Origin: DATEMU01 sp964414585
GTDB taxonomy: Bacteria > Planctomycetota > Phycisphaerae > UBA1845 > UTPLA1
NCBI GenBank assembly: GCA_964414585.1
Contig: CAYPXR010000094.1
Span: 1-64,000, forward strand
Reading direction: 5' to 3'
Length of the DNA: 64,000 nucleotides
The notes below the pieces were generated by a model. That model saw only the letters and a list, made by a program, of their open reading frames with translations. It made no database searches and had not been told where the DNA came from. Below are positions 43,943-53,000 of this stretch, one piece after another (position 1 is the stretch's first letter; every line of letters begins with the position of its first letter). The position numbers were made by a program, and so were the translations under genes.

Positions 43943-46561
43943 TTATCGGCTCTGGCTTGACCGGGTGACGGCCTCGGCGGTGAGGGTCCCCTCGCGGATG
44001 GTCAGCAGGATGCACCCGTCGTCGGCGGTATTGAAGTACGTTCGCGGACCGACCAACTGTTCAATGTGGTTCTTTGTCAAAGTGCGACGCTGGCCGCTGG
44101 ACCGGACGGCAATCTGCGGATCGACGGCTTTAATGAACGCTGCGGTATTGTGGACCACGCTTCCGTGATGGGGCAAGGCCAGGCCGTCGGCCTTGAGGGC
44201 GTTGGCATCATCGGCGACCAGCGTGGCCAGGGCTGCCTCGGTGATGTCGCCGGTGAGCAGGATCGACCGGCCCTCATAGGAGAGCCGCAACACGGTCGAT
44301 ATCTCGTTGGCCGACCCCAGCCGGCGATCCTTGGCGGGCGGCGGCCAGATCGATTCGATTCGCACATCGCCGGTGTCCTCCAAAACCTGGGGACCGCTCC
44401 AGGTGTCGATGGGAGTCCCTATCTTGCGCAGCGCATCGAGAAACTTCCAGGGGCCCGACTTCTCGGGGGCAAAGCGTTCGAAATGGTCATTGAGAATGAC
44501 GCGGCCGATCGGAATCGTCTTGGCGATCGTTTCGATCCCGCCATAGTGATCAAAGTCGGTGTGCGAGACGAAGACGGCGTCGATTCGATCGATCCCGCGG
44601 TATTTGAGAAACGACGTGGCCAGCGGTCCGGCATCAAAGGCCGAGCGCGTGCCGAAGTCGTAAAGGATCGTTTTGCCGTTGGGCAGTTCGATGACCGTGC
44701 CGGTGCCGTCGCCGACCGCAAGCATCCAGACCTTCAAGGCGTGGCGATCGTGAATCACCCAGCGGGGCGGAATGAGCCACCAGGCCAGCAGGACCATCGC
44801 CGCGACCGTGAAGCCATGCCGGCGCAATCGATCCTTCCAAGGGTGAGATTCTTCATTTTGATTGGTGATTGCCTGGTCGTTCTTGTCTTTCGCCGCTGGT
44901 CGGTAAATGCGAAGCCCGAGCACGGCATAGACCGCGATGAGCCAGGCCGTGGACGGTTGACGACCGTTGACGTACATGCCGGGCAGGCGGGCCAGCCAAT
45001 TCACCAAGCCCAGCATGGCGTGTGTCATGACGCCAAGGATCGGGCCGAACAGCGCGCCGGCGGAGGGAAACAGCGAGCCAAGTAGGGCTGCCACGTAACC
45101 GATCCAGGTGACCGGAAGGGCCAGAAACGTGACAAAGAAGGTACTCACCGCCCCGAGCGGGTTGAAGTTGTTGAAGATGTAGCATGAAAGCGGCGAAGTC
45201 ACGAACCAGGCGGAGATGGACATGGCAAAGAGCGTGAGAAGCCAGATGACGAGCCGATCGACGATGGAGAGTCGTGTTGTCGATTCCGTCAACGTGGCCG
45301 CAAAAAGCGAACGGTCGAGTTCCCGGGCCACGCGCGGGTTGATTTGCAGGCAGACCACCGCGAACCACCGGGCCACGTGCGGGCAGAAGTAAAGCAGGCT
45401 GAGCACGGCGAGGAAGCTGTATTGAAAACCCGGACGAAAGGCCTCCATCGGATCGATCATCAGCAGCACGACCGCGGCACAGGCGAGCCAGTTGAGCGGA
45501 TGGGTCCGCCCGCGAAGAAAGATACAGAGACACCACAAGAGCCCGCCGATTCCGGCGCGGAGGATCGAGGGCTGCGGTTCGGCGATCAGACAATAAGACA
45601 AGATGAGGGCGGCGACGACCAGCGCGGAGACTCGGTAGTGCGCGCCAAACAGCCGCAGGACAAACCAACCGACGGCGACCAGCCAGGCAACATTCATCCC
45701 GCTGGCCGCGAGGAGATGCGCGTTGCCGGTGCGGATAAAGGCTTCATTCGTCTCGCGAGATACGTCGCTGCGCTGGGCGAGGACCATCGCCGAGATCACC
45801 CCGGCGCCGGGATCATCCCCTGCAAACGCGGCATCGATCACGTAGCCTCGGAGGCGGTTGCGGGCAGTCGTCAGCCAACCCCGCCAACCGATCGACGCGG
45901 CCTTGGCGACGATCCGCACGGATTCGCCGTGGTCGCAGAAAAACAAGGCGAGTATGCCGCGGCGATGCTGGCGCAAGGCCCAATCGTACTCGCCGGGGTT
46001 TCGCGGTCCGAGCGGTCGATGCAGCCAGCCGGTCATCTCGACGGCGTCGCCCGTGTGCAGCGTCAGGATCGGCGATTTGACCGTCACGGCGACGCGGCCA
46101 CTGACGCCGATCGGGCCGTTCTTTCCGTCCATCGTTTTCGTCTCGATGACAAATCGTGTCTTCGGGCCGATCTCATACGCCAAAACGGCGTCCGGTTTCG
46201 TTTCGGCGATTTCCGGTGGAGTCAGAATCTCGCCGGAAAGACGGACGAGGATCGGCTCGTCCGGCACATAGCGAACAACGTGATCGCCCGCCATCCAGCG
46301 ATCGGCGATGGCGTGCCGCAAAGTTCCCAGTCCCGCTGCCATGACGACCAGCGCGGCAAAGCCGACTCGCTCGCTATTTCTGCATCCAAAATAAAGCGCG
46401 ACGCCGAGCGCGAAGAGTCCGATCGACAAGAGCACGGGAAATGGCAGGACGTTGTCGGCGGCGATGCCGACGAGAAGGCCGATGGCCAGCGGCAACAGCG
46501 GCGCCGGTGGTCTGAGAGACGGCGACGATGGCGAAGCCGCCTGGAGGTCGTCAAAAAACAA
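43943..46561 (-). CDS. comEC: ComEC/Rec2-family DNA uptake channel
   Basis: An 872-residue protein. Two N-terminal helices are followed by the DUF4131/OB-like domain (VRLSGEILTPPEIAE to DYDWALRQHRRG-type end), then the competence domain with about 10 helices, including FIRTGNAHLLAASGMNVAWLVAVGW and the conserved PSILRAGIGGLLW. The C-terminal metallo-beta-lactamase domain is present (VGDGTGTVIELPNGKTILYDFG, SHTDFDHYGGI, LLTGDITEAAL, LPHHGS). The family carries single-stranded DNA across the inner membrane in natural transformation. Other competence genes are not in the window. A full-length, apparently intact gene. Confidence 0.93.
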   Translation of the reverse strand: MFFDDLQAASPSSPSLRPPAPLLPLAIGLLVGIAADNVLPFPVLLSIGLFALGVALYFGCRNSERVGFAALVVMAAGLGTLRHAIADRWMAGDHVVRYVPDEPILVRLSGEILTPPEIAETKPDAVLAYEIGPKTRFVIETKTMDGKNGPIGVSGRVAVTVKSPILTLHTGDAVEMTGWLHRPLGPRNPGEYDWALRQHRRGILALFFCDHGESVRIVAKAASIGWRGWLTTARNRLRGYVIDAAFAGDDPGAGVISAMVLAQRSDVSRETNEAFIRTGNAHLLAASGMNVAWLVAVGWFVLRLFGAHYRVSALVVAALILSYCLIAEPQPSILRAGIGGLLWCLCIFLRGRTHPLNWLACAAVVLLMIDPMEAFRPGFQYSFLAVLSLLYFCPHVARWFAVVCLQINPRVARELDRSLFAATLTESTTRLSIVDRLVIWLLTLFAMSISAWFVTSPLSCYIFNNFNPLGAVSTFFVTFLALPVTWIGYVAALLGSLFPSAGALFGPILGVMTHAMLGLVNWLARLPGMYVNGRQPSTAWLIAVYAVLGLRIYRPAAKDKNDQAITNQNEESHPWKDRLRRHGFTVAAMVLLAWWLIPPRWVIHDRHALKVWMLAVGDGTGTVIELPNGKTILYDFGTRSAFDAGPLATSFLKYRGIDRIDAVFVSHTDFDHYGGIETIAKTIPIGRVILNDHFERFAPEKSGPWKFLDALRKIGTPIDTWSGPQVLEDTGDVRIESIWPPPAKDRRLGSANEISTVLRLSYEGRSILLTGDITEAALATLVADDANALKADGLALPHHGSVVHNTAAFIKAVDPQIAVRSSGQRRTLTKNHIEQLVGPRTYFNTADDGCILLTIREGTLTAEAVTRSSQSR

Positions 46562-46666
46562 CTGCCGGTCGATCGGTCGGGCCCTGCCATGAAAAACGGC
46601 GCAGGGCGATTTTGACCGAGACCCAATCGGAAATCAATGGGCGACCGACCGGCGCTGATGAAATCC

Positions 46667-47641
46667 TTACGGCACGTCGCTCAACGTGGCGTCGGTTTTC
46701 GCGCCCGGTGCATCGGCGGGGTAGGTCTTAATCACGACATTCCCGACGTCCGCCGACAGATCGATCGCCGGATCGGAGGCGTCGCCCAGCGTCGCGCTGG
46801 CATAATGATCTCGATGGCGAAACTCGCGCAGCTTCAGCCCGTCCAAATTCAGGTAGACGGAGCCGACATCGGTATTCGCCGAGAGCTTCCCCTGTTGATT
46901 CGTGGCGATCTGGAGGCTGACGTTGCCGACGTCGGTGGTGAGCTTGACGCCCTTGTCGCACTTCTGCCGCAACCGCAGGTTCACGTTTCCGACGTTACTG
47001 CGAAGGTCCACGCTGCCGCCGGCCGACGCCTGGATGTTTCCCACGTCGGTCGTCGCCTTCAAACCGTTTTTGGAATCAGAAACGCGAATGTCGCCGACGC
47101 CGTTCTCGATGGAGACCGCGCTGTTCCCGGCGGGGTCGCAACAGACCGTCGAGTTGCCGACGTCGTTCTTCAACGTCACGTCGCCGCGGATGCCATGCAC
47201 GCAGATATTTCCCACGTCGTTCGTGACGTTGACTTTGAGTCCCGGCGGCGCGGTCACCTGCCAGCACACTTCGTAGTTGCGAAAGGCCGTCGTGTTCGGC
47301 TGGTGCGCCTGGGCGCGAATCGGTCCATTGGCGCCCTCCGTTGCCAGGCTGACCTTGATCTGTTCGAGCGCCTTGTTCGCCTCGTTTTCAGACGAGCCCT
47401 TGCCGATCTTGGTGACGACGGCCGAGACCTCCTTGGCGGCGGGGTCCGCCCGCACCACGACATCTCCGACACTGTTGTCGAGAATCAATTGATTGCCGTT
47501 GGCCGGCGCGGTCAGCGTGAGCCGCTCCTGACTCTTGAACGGCGTTCCGCAGCCGGTCACGAGGAATGCCGCGAAGGCGATGCTTAATGAGGCGATCAGG
47601 GGCCGAAGACGCAAATGAATCGTTCGGGGGGAAGCGATCAT
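46667..47641 (-). CDS. Lipoprotein with DUF4097-like beta-strand repeats
   Basis: A 324-residue protein. ATG at 47641 after AAGGAG. Signal peptide with lipobox FLVTGC (Cys at about 31). The mature chain is a parallel beta-type repeat with the marker x-V-G-N/D every 18-25 residues: NSVGDVVV, NDVGNICV, NDVGNSTV, NGVGDIRV, TDVGNIQA, SNVGNVNL, TDVGNVSL, TDVGSVYL, ADVGNVVI. This is the DUF4097/DUF4098 adhesin-like fold, here unusually regular. Probably on the cell envelope. Divergent from the radical SAM gene at 47870. Confidence 0.82.
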   Translation of the reverse strand: MIASPRTIHLRLRPLIASLSIAFAAFLVTGCGTPFKSQERLTLTAPANGNQLILDNSVGDVVVRADPAAKEVSAVVTKIGKGSSENEANKALEQIKVSLATEGANGPIRAQAHQPNTTAFRNYEVCWQVTAPPGLKVNVTNDVGNICVHGIRGDVTLKNDVGNSTVCCDPAGNSAVSIENGVGDIRVSDSKNGLKATTDVGNIQASAGGSVDLRSNVGNVNLRLRQKCDKGVKLTTDVGNVSLQIATNQQGKLSANTDVGSVYLNLDGLKLREFRHRDHYASATLGDASDPAIDLSADVGNVVIKTYPADAPGAKTDATLSDVP

Positions 47642-47869
47642 GAGCACGACTCCTTTAGTTGTGGTTCCTCTTGGAAGATCGAAAGCGCGGACCGCTTCTC
47701 TCACTCTGCGGAGCGATCCTACAGACGCTATTATCCCCGAACGAGGAAATATTCGGGCAGGTCGCCGTTTTGGTACGAATTGGTGTGACGCCGGCCATCG
47801 TGTTAAACTTTGGATTGATCGGGCCTTACATCGCGGAATCGACGGATTGGATTGGCATCGGGAAAGTAC

Positions 47870-49201
47870 ATGATTGAACTGCCGCAAGTAAAGACCCCCG
47901 AACCGACCGAAGTGGGCAGCTACTTCGTCGCCAACTACCCCCCCTTCTCGGTCTGGCAGCCCGAACACATCCCCTCGGCGATCGCGGCGTTGAATGCGGC
48001 CGCCCATGGCGAAGCGGTCGGCCGGCCCGTCGGGCTTTATCTCCACATCCCCTTCTGCCGGAAGCGCTGCAAGTTCTGCTACTTTCGTGTCTATACCGAC
48101 AAGAATGCCGACGAGGTCGACGATTACACGGATTCCCTCGCCAAGGAGATTGCCCTCTACGCCGAGCGCAAGGCGCTCGCCGGTCGTCAATTCGAATTCG
48201 TCTATTTCGGCGGCGGCACGCCGTCGTTCCTGAGCAATGAGCAACTGCTCCGCCTGATCGATCGCATCCGCAAACACTGGAACTGGGACGCGGCCCGTGA
48301 GGTCACCTTCGAATGCGAGCCCGGCACGCTTAAAGAGAGCAAGCTGGAAACGATCAAGCGCATCGGCGTGACACGCCTCTCGCTGGGCATCGAACACTTT
48401 GATGACGAGGTCCTTTCGATCAACGGCCGCGCGCACAAATCGCCGGAGGTCTTCCGCTCTTACGAATGGGCGAAAAACGTCGGCTTCAAGCAGATCAACA
48501 TCGACCTCATCGCCGGGATGGTCGGCGACACGGACGACAAGTGGCGGCGGACCGTCGATCAGGCCCTCGCGCTGTCACCGGACAGTCTCACGATTTATCA
48601 AATGGAACTGCCGTTCAACGCCGTCTTCTCGCGCGAATCGACCGAGGCCGGGACCGCGCCACCGGTGGCCGATTGGACGACCAAGCGGGCATGGGTTCGG
48701 CACGCCTTCGAGAAATTCATGGCCGCCGGCTATCGCGTCTCCAGCGCCTACACGCTGGTAAAGCCATCGACCCACGCGGGCTTCGTCTATCGCGACTCGC
48801 TCTGGCACGGGGCGGACATGATCGGCACCGGCGTCGCGTCGTTCTCCCATTTCGGCGGCGTTCATTATCAGAATGTTGACCAATGGGGCGATTACATCGC
48901 CGCGGTCGAACGGGGAGAGCTGCCAATCGCCCGGGCATTTCCCGTGCCGCCCCCGTCTCTGGCCATCCGGGAGATGATCCTCCAGCTCAAAACCGGCCGG
49001 ATCGACCCGGGTTATTTCCAAAAGAAGTTCGACCTCGACATCCGCGACGAATTCGCCGCGGCGTGGTCCTCCATTGAAAAGGAGGGGTATGCCACCGTCG
49101 CCGACGGCGAAATACGCCTGACCCCGGACGGACTGCTCCGCGCCGATGCGATTTTGCCCCGCTTTTTTGAAAACCCCTACCGGAATATTCGTTACACCTA
49201 G
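47870..49201 (+). CDS. HemN-like radical SAM protein
   Basis: A 443-residue protein. The radical SAM cluster is C63-RKR-C67-KF-C70 within LYLHIPFCRKRCKFCYFRVY, followed by EFVYFGGGTPSFLS, ECEPGTL, RLSLGIEHFDDEVLSINGR and NIDLIAGMVGDTDDKW, all as in the coproporphyrinogen III dehydrogenase (HemN/HemW) superfamily. The C-terminal HemN domain is present (IREMILQLKTGRIDPGYFQKKF). It differs from housekeeping HemN/HemW in its first 55 residues and in its operon partners: chorismate-lyase-like and halogenase-like genes follow within 7 bases and with a 4-base overlap. Possible roles are methylation, cyclopropanation or rearrangement of a specialised metabolite. GGGAAAG precedes the ATG. Confidence 0.88.
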   Translation: MIELPQVKTPEPTEVGSYFVANYPPFSVWQPEHIPSAIAALNAAAHGEAVGRPVGLYLHIPFCRKRCKFCYFRVYTDKNADEVDDYTDSLAKEIALYAERKALAGRQFEFVYFGGGTPSFLSNEQLLRLIDRIRKHWNWDAAREVTFECEPGTLKESKLETIKRIGVTRLSLGIEHFDDEVLSINGRAHKSPEVFRSYEWAKNVGFKQINIDLIAGMVGDTDDKWRRTVDQALALSPDSLTIYQMELPFNAVFSRESTEAGTAPPVADWTTKRAWVRHAFEKFMAAGYRVSSAYTLVKPSTHAGFVYRDSLWHGADMIGTGVASFSHFGGVHYQNVDQWGDYIAAVERGELPIARAFPVPPPSLAIREMILQLKTGRIDPGYFQKKFDLDIRDEFAAAWSSIEKEGYATVADGEIRLTPDGLLRADAILPRFFENPYRNIRYT

Positions 49202-49207
49202 AGTATC

Positions 49208-49780
49208 GTGCCGATCAAACTGAACGCCCTTGATGATCCCCGCCAGGCACTGACCACGTTTTGCGCAGAGATGCTCGGGCTCGATGCCCTTGGCAAGCAG
49301 TTCGCACCGGTCCTACCGGCCGCCCTTCCCGATGTGTACCGGCGGCTCCTCGTCCACGATCAGCACATGACGCTGCGCCTGCGCGATCACTTCGCCGGCG
49401 AGGTCGAGTTGCGAGTCCTCTCCAGCGAGAAAGACGGCGATTATTATCAACGCCGAATCACGCTCAGCGCAGGCAGCGCCGACCGCATCGTGGAAGTCGG
49501 GATCGTTCGGATCGATCTCGGCTTTACAAGCGACGCGGTCCGCGCGGCGATCCTCGAACGACGCACGCCGCTGGGGGACGTGCTCATCCAGGCCAACGTC
49601 CTTCGACGAATCGAACCGAAGTGGTACTATCGCTTTTCAGACGGATGCCGGCTGCTGGCGGACTTTGGCGACGCAAGGCCCCGGGAAGCGTACGGCCGAC
49701 TGGGCACGATTTACTGCGACGAGCAACCGGCCATCGAACTTTTGGAAATCGTCTACGACGAGCGGGCGAAAGTCGAATGA
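49208..49780 (+). CDS. Chorismate-lyase-like (UbiC/DUF98) protein
   Basis: A 190-residue protein with a GTG start 7 bases after the radical SAM gene. The sequence LPDVYRRLLVHDQHMTLRLRDHFAGEVELRVL, RITLSAGSADRIVEVGIVRIDL, ILERRTPLGDVLIQANVLRRIEPKWYYRF follows the chorismate pyruvate-lyase fold, including the Arg and Glu positions used in UbiC-like enzymes. Members turn chorismate into 4- or 3-hydroxybenzoate. Here it would supply an aromatic acid to the flavoprotein encoded next. Sequence-level recognition only, so the assignment is moderate. Its stop overlaps the next ATG (ATGA). Confidence 0.65.
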   Translation: MPIKLNALDDPRQALTTFCAEMLGLDALGKQFAPVLPAALPDVYRRLLVHDQHMTLRLRDHFAGEVELRVLSSEKDGDYYQRRITLSAGSADRIVEVGIVRIDLGFTSDAVRAAILERRTPLGDVLIQANVLRRIEPKWYYRFSDGCRLLADFGDARPREAYGRLGTIYCDEQPAIELLEIVYDERAKVE

Positions 49781-51033
49781 AGGATAGCTACGACTGCGTG
49801 ATCATCGGCGGCGGCCCTTCCGGATCGACCGCGGCGACGCTGCTTGCGGACCACGGCCATTCGGTTCTCGTCCTCGAGCGATCGAAGTTTCCCCGCCATC
49901 ACATCGGCGAATCGCTGATTCCCCACACCTATTGGACGTTGAAGCGGATCGGCGTCCTCGACAAGATGAAAAAATCCGATTTCGTGGTCAAGGAGAGCGT
50001 GCAGTTCGTCACGGCCAGCGGCAAGGATTCCGCCCCCTTCTTTTTTCCCGACCGCGATCCCGGCGAGTGGTCCTACACCTGGCAGGTCGAGCGATCCCGA
50101 TTCGATCAGATGCTCATGGATAATGCCCGCGAACACGGCGCGGAAGTGATGGAGCAAACCGCCGTTCGCGAAGTGATCTTCAAAGGCGACCGCGCGGTCG
50201 GCGTTCGCGCGGTGATCGGCGGCGAGCCGCGGGAAATTTGCGCCCGCGTCGTCATCGACGCCTCGGGGCAGGCCGGGCTGCTCTCCCGGCAACTCAAGCT
50301 CCGTTATGGCGACGAGAAGCTCAAGAACGCCGCGATTTATTCATATTACAAGGGCGCCCTGCGAGATACCGGCCGAAACGCCGGCGCAACGCTGGTCATC
50401 GCCACGTCCCAGGGCGGCGGCTGGTTTTGGTTTATTCCGCTGTCCAACGGCGTCACCAGTGTCGGCGTCGTCGCGCCGCCGAGCCATCTGTACAACGGCC
50501 GCGGCGATGATCCCGGCGCGATCCTCGATGAAGAAATCGCCAATTGCCCCGGCGTGGCGCGGCGGATGGCCGGCGCGGAGCGCGTCGCGCAGATCTACAC
50601 CACGGCCGACTTTTCCTACCGTTCGAAACGATTCGCCGGCGACGGCTGGATTCTCATCGGCGACGCCTTCGGCTTTCTCGACCCGCTGTATTCGTCGGGC
50701 GTCATGCTCGCGCTCAAGAGCGCCGAGTATGCCGCCGACGCCATCCACGACGCGCTGGTCGCCGGGGACGTTTCCGCCGCGCGGCTGGGCCGGGACGGCG
50801 CGCGGCTGGCCGAGGGGATGCAGCGCATTCGCCAGTTTGTCTATGCCTATTACGATCCGAACTTCCGGATGGGCCGATTTGTTCGAGACTATCCCCAATT
50901 CAGGGACCCCATCACGCGAATCCTCATCGGCGACGTCTTCGAGGACGATCTGGGCGAAGTTTTCGAGGCGCTAAACCGACAAGTGGCGTTGCCCGATCCG
51001 ATCCGACTGGAATCCGCAAATGGGGTTCGTTAG
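49777..51033 (+). CDS. FAD-dependent oxidoreductase, flavin-dependent halogenase-like
   Basis: A 418-residue protein. FAD-binding GxGxxG at CVIIGGGPSGSTAATLLADHG, then LVLERSKFPRHHIGESLIPHTYWTLKRIGVLD, which is the CmlS/halogenase-geranylgeranyl reductase signature region. W216-F-W-F-I-P221 fits the WxWxIP motif used to mark flavin-dependent halogenases and prevent monooxygenation. The second FAD motif is GWILIGDAFGFLDPLYSSGVMLAL. It overlaps the chorismate-lyase-like gene by four bases. Halogenation, desaturation or reduction of an aromatic product are all possible. No flavin reductase or carrier protein is next to it. Confidence 0.85.
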   Translation: MKDSYDCVIIGGGPSGSTAATLLADHGHSVLVLERSKFPRHHIGESLIPHTYWTLKRIGVLDKMKKSDFVVKESVQFVTASGKDSAPFFFPDRDPGEWSYTWQVERSRFDQMLMDNAREHGAEVMEQTAVREVIFKGDRAVGVRAVIGGEPREICARVVIDASGQAGLLSRQLKLRYGDEKLKNAAIYSYYKGALRDTGRNAGATLVIATSQGGGWFWFIPLSNGVTSVGVVAPPSHLYNGRGDDPGAILDEEIANCPGVARRMAGAERVAQIYTTADFSYRSKRFAGDGWILIGDAFGFLDPLYSSGVMLALKSAEYAADAIHDALVAGDVSAARLGRDGARLAEGMQRIRQFVYAYYDPNFRMGRFVRDYPQFRDPITRILIGDVFEDDLGEVFEALNRQVALPDPIRLESANGVR

Positions 51034-51042
51034 GACATCGGA

Positions 51043-52476
51043 TCATCGCCGACGGCGCCGGGACCGAACGGCCGCAAGGATTGCCCCTATCATCAGTCCC
51101 GCTGTGGCGGGCTCGGGGACGCCTCGGCCGGCAACGACGGTGGAAATTCCGGTGCCATACGTCGTGGACGCATAGCTGGGATCCGAGAGCAAATCGTCGA
51201 GCAGACCTAACTGAATCGTGTCGCCCATCGATAGATTGAATTGGATGGTCAAAGAGGTCGCCCCGTCGTTTACGGCAATGAGTTGTGAAAGGAATGAATC
51301 GTCGAGCGGAACAACAAGCGTGCCCGAAGGCGAATCCTCGGGGAGCGTAAACGTTCCCAGAGAGACACCGCCGATCGAGATCGAGAACTCATCATTGAGA
51401 GCATGCGCGGAATAGGCCAAGTCGAACTGCGGCTCTCCCATGCGCGTCAAGTCAGGTTCATCGATCGGCGGCGGAAAAAGCCCGGCTTTCAGCGTGTTCC
51501 AGAAATCCATGTCCATCGGGATGTTGAGCTGGTCTCCGGAGGGCGAACCGGTTCCGGTGATTTCGTAGCCCTGTCCCGGCCCACCCAGTTCATCGAGACT
51601 CAAGTTTTGTCGTCGGTTGTCATTGAGGGCCTTGCGATAGCCGTGACCGACCTGAAAGATGTTTACGACCTGTGTTCCGGCATTGCCCGCCGCCAATTGG
51701 GTCTTCAGATTGGTGAGGGAGGTCCCAAAGTTGCTCCAGGTTCCCTTGCCCTGAATGGGCGGGTCTCGCGACGTGTCCTCGTCGCTGTGTCGGTACATCA
51801 CTTGTGAATCGAAGGAATAGGCGTTGAGGGCACGATAAGATTCGTCGTGCGAGGGATCGTACATTTCCTCCATGTCCCCGCCGAACAGCAGCGTCCGTGA
51901 CTTGTCGCCGTCACCCTTGATCTTGAGGTTTTCATTTCCGCTGCCTCGCTTCATGAACTGCGGCACTCTTCCGGCGCCGATGCCCGTATCGGCAAGGACG
52001 TCTACCTTGGCGGCGTCGAAAAGTTGTTTGACCGACGGGACCGGATCCTTATCCTTCAATCGCTTGGTCAAGTAATCGTTGAATGAATAATAATAAGTAT
52101 TGCCGACTTTGAGCCGCCTCGGCGGGTTCAAGTCCGGAACGTCGCCGTCAAAGCTCATTTTTTTGGTCGCCGTTGTGGAGACGGACATGGTATAGGGCAT
52201 GCCCAAGTCGATTCCACCGTTATCCGGATCGCTTTGCGAAATCGCCTGGCCCGCGTAACACGTGTCCAGGAAATAGTTGACTTGCTTGGCCCGACCGAGA
52301 TTGTCTTTCATCTGGGTCAGGACTTTCGCCCAGGGGAGCCGTTCATCCTTATCGTTGGGTGACCAGAATACGAAACCGTAATCAAATCTCTCGGCGCCCT
52401 GGACGGCGGAAACGCCCATTACAAGGGTGAAGGTGCACAACGCAATCGCTCGATGGCTTCGATTTCGCACTATCAT
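51043..52476 (-). CDS. PEP-CTERM caspase/C13-like cysteine peptidase with swapped domain order
   Basis: A 477-residue protein. ATG at 52476 after AGGAGGG; signal peptide to about residue 27. Residues 31-140 hold VNYFLDTCYAGQAIS, with C73 in the D-x-C-Y-x-G catalytic context of clan CD peptidases, then YTMSVSTTATKKMSF and YYYSFNDYLTKRL, which follow the Cys in normal C13/caspase proteins. Residues 194-285 (RTLLFGGDMEEMYDPSHDESYRALNAY, NLKTQLAAGNAGTQVVNIFQVGHGY with H278) look like the half that normally comes first and ends in the GHG catalytic His. So the order is Cys half, then His half. A beta-sandwich-like region leads to the sorting signal GVPEPATAGLMIGAILAAV plus Arg run. Confidence 0.7.
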   Translation of the reverse strand: MIVRNRSHRAIALCTFTLVMGVSAVQGAERFDYGFVFWSPNDKDERLPWAKVLTQMKDNLGRAKQVNYFLDTCYAGQAISQSDPDNGGIDLGMPYTMSVSTTATKKMSFDGDVPDLNPPRRLKVGNTYYYSFNDYLTKRLKDKDPVPSVKQLFDAAKVDVLADTGIGAGRVPQFMKRGSGNENLKIKGDGDKSRTLLFGGDMEEMYDPSHDESYRALNAYSFDSQVMYRHSDEDTSRDPPIQGKGTWSNFGTSLTNLKTQLAAGNAGTQVVNIFQVGHGYRKALNDNRRQNLSLDELGGPGQGYEITGTGSPSGDQLNIPMDMDFWNTLKAGLFPPPIDEPDLTRMGEPQFDLAYSAHALNDEFSISIGGVSLGTFTLPEDSPSGTLVVPLDDSFLSQLIAVNDGATSLTIQFNLSMGDTIQLGLLDDLLSDPSYASTTYGTGISTVVAGRGVPEPATAGLMIGAILAAVRSRRRRR

Positions 52477-52742
52477 GGCTTCCCTCCTAATGACGATCTC
52501 TCTGACGGTGAGGTGAAAATCGAACTTAATGCGCATCGTAGTGGTTGGAGCCCCGAAATTCAAGGATTTTCGCCGCACGCTCAAGGCGGATTCATCGATG
52601 CAAACGGAACTTGGCGCGGCGATTCCGGACCGGTCGAGAGCCGGGTGGAACGGGCAGATGACCTGCCGCGGTTTTCTGATAGCATGTACGAAAAGGTGTC
52701 GTTGCCGGGCGGGCTCGGCTGGAAATATCGAATGCGGGCGTG

Positions 52743-52985
52743 ATGAAAAAAGTCGCTATCGCAATTGTTGTTTTGCTGATCGTACTCCACCAGGATTTCT
52801 GGAATTGGCATACCCACGAGCCGCTCGTCTTCGGATTCATCCCGATCGGACTGGCCTGGCACGTCGGCATCTCCCTCGCCGCCGGCGCGCTCTCGTGGTT
52901 CATGGTCACCTATTGCTGGCCGAAGGACGTTGACGTGCTTGATGAATCCGGCCCCGTCGAGCCTTCGAATCGTGCGGGACATTAA
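52743..52985 (+). CDS. DUF3311-like small membrane protein
   Basis: An 80-residue protein with two membrane helices (VAIAIVVLLIVLHQDFWNW, LAWHVGISLAAGALSWFMVTY) separated by the conserved EPLVFGFIPIGL. Such proteins nearly always precede a sodium:solute symporter gene, as here (15 bases upstream), and are presumed accessory subunits. The C-terminal 15 residues are hydrophilic. Confidence 0.8.
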   Translation: MKKVAIAIVVLLIVLHQDFWNWHTHEPLVFGFIPIGLAWHVGISLAAGALSWFMVTYCWPKDVDVLDESGPVEPSNRAGH

Positions 52986-53000
52986 CCAAAGGACCACGGA

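Noticed and set aside
46667..48436. A 589-codon minus-strand frame joining the DUF4097-like lipoprotein to sequence opposite the radical SAM gene
   Set aside because: Only the part from 47641 downwards has a ribosome site, signal peptide and repeats. The rest is antisense to a real gene.
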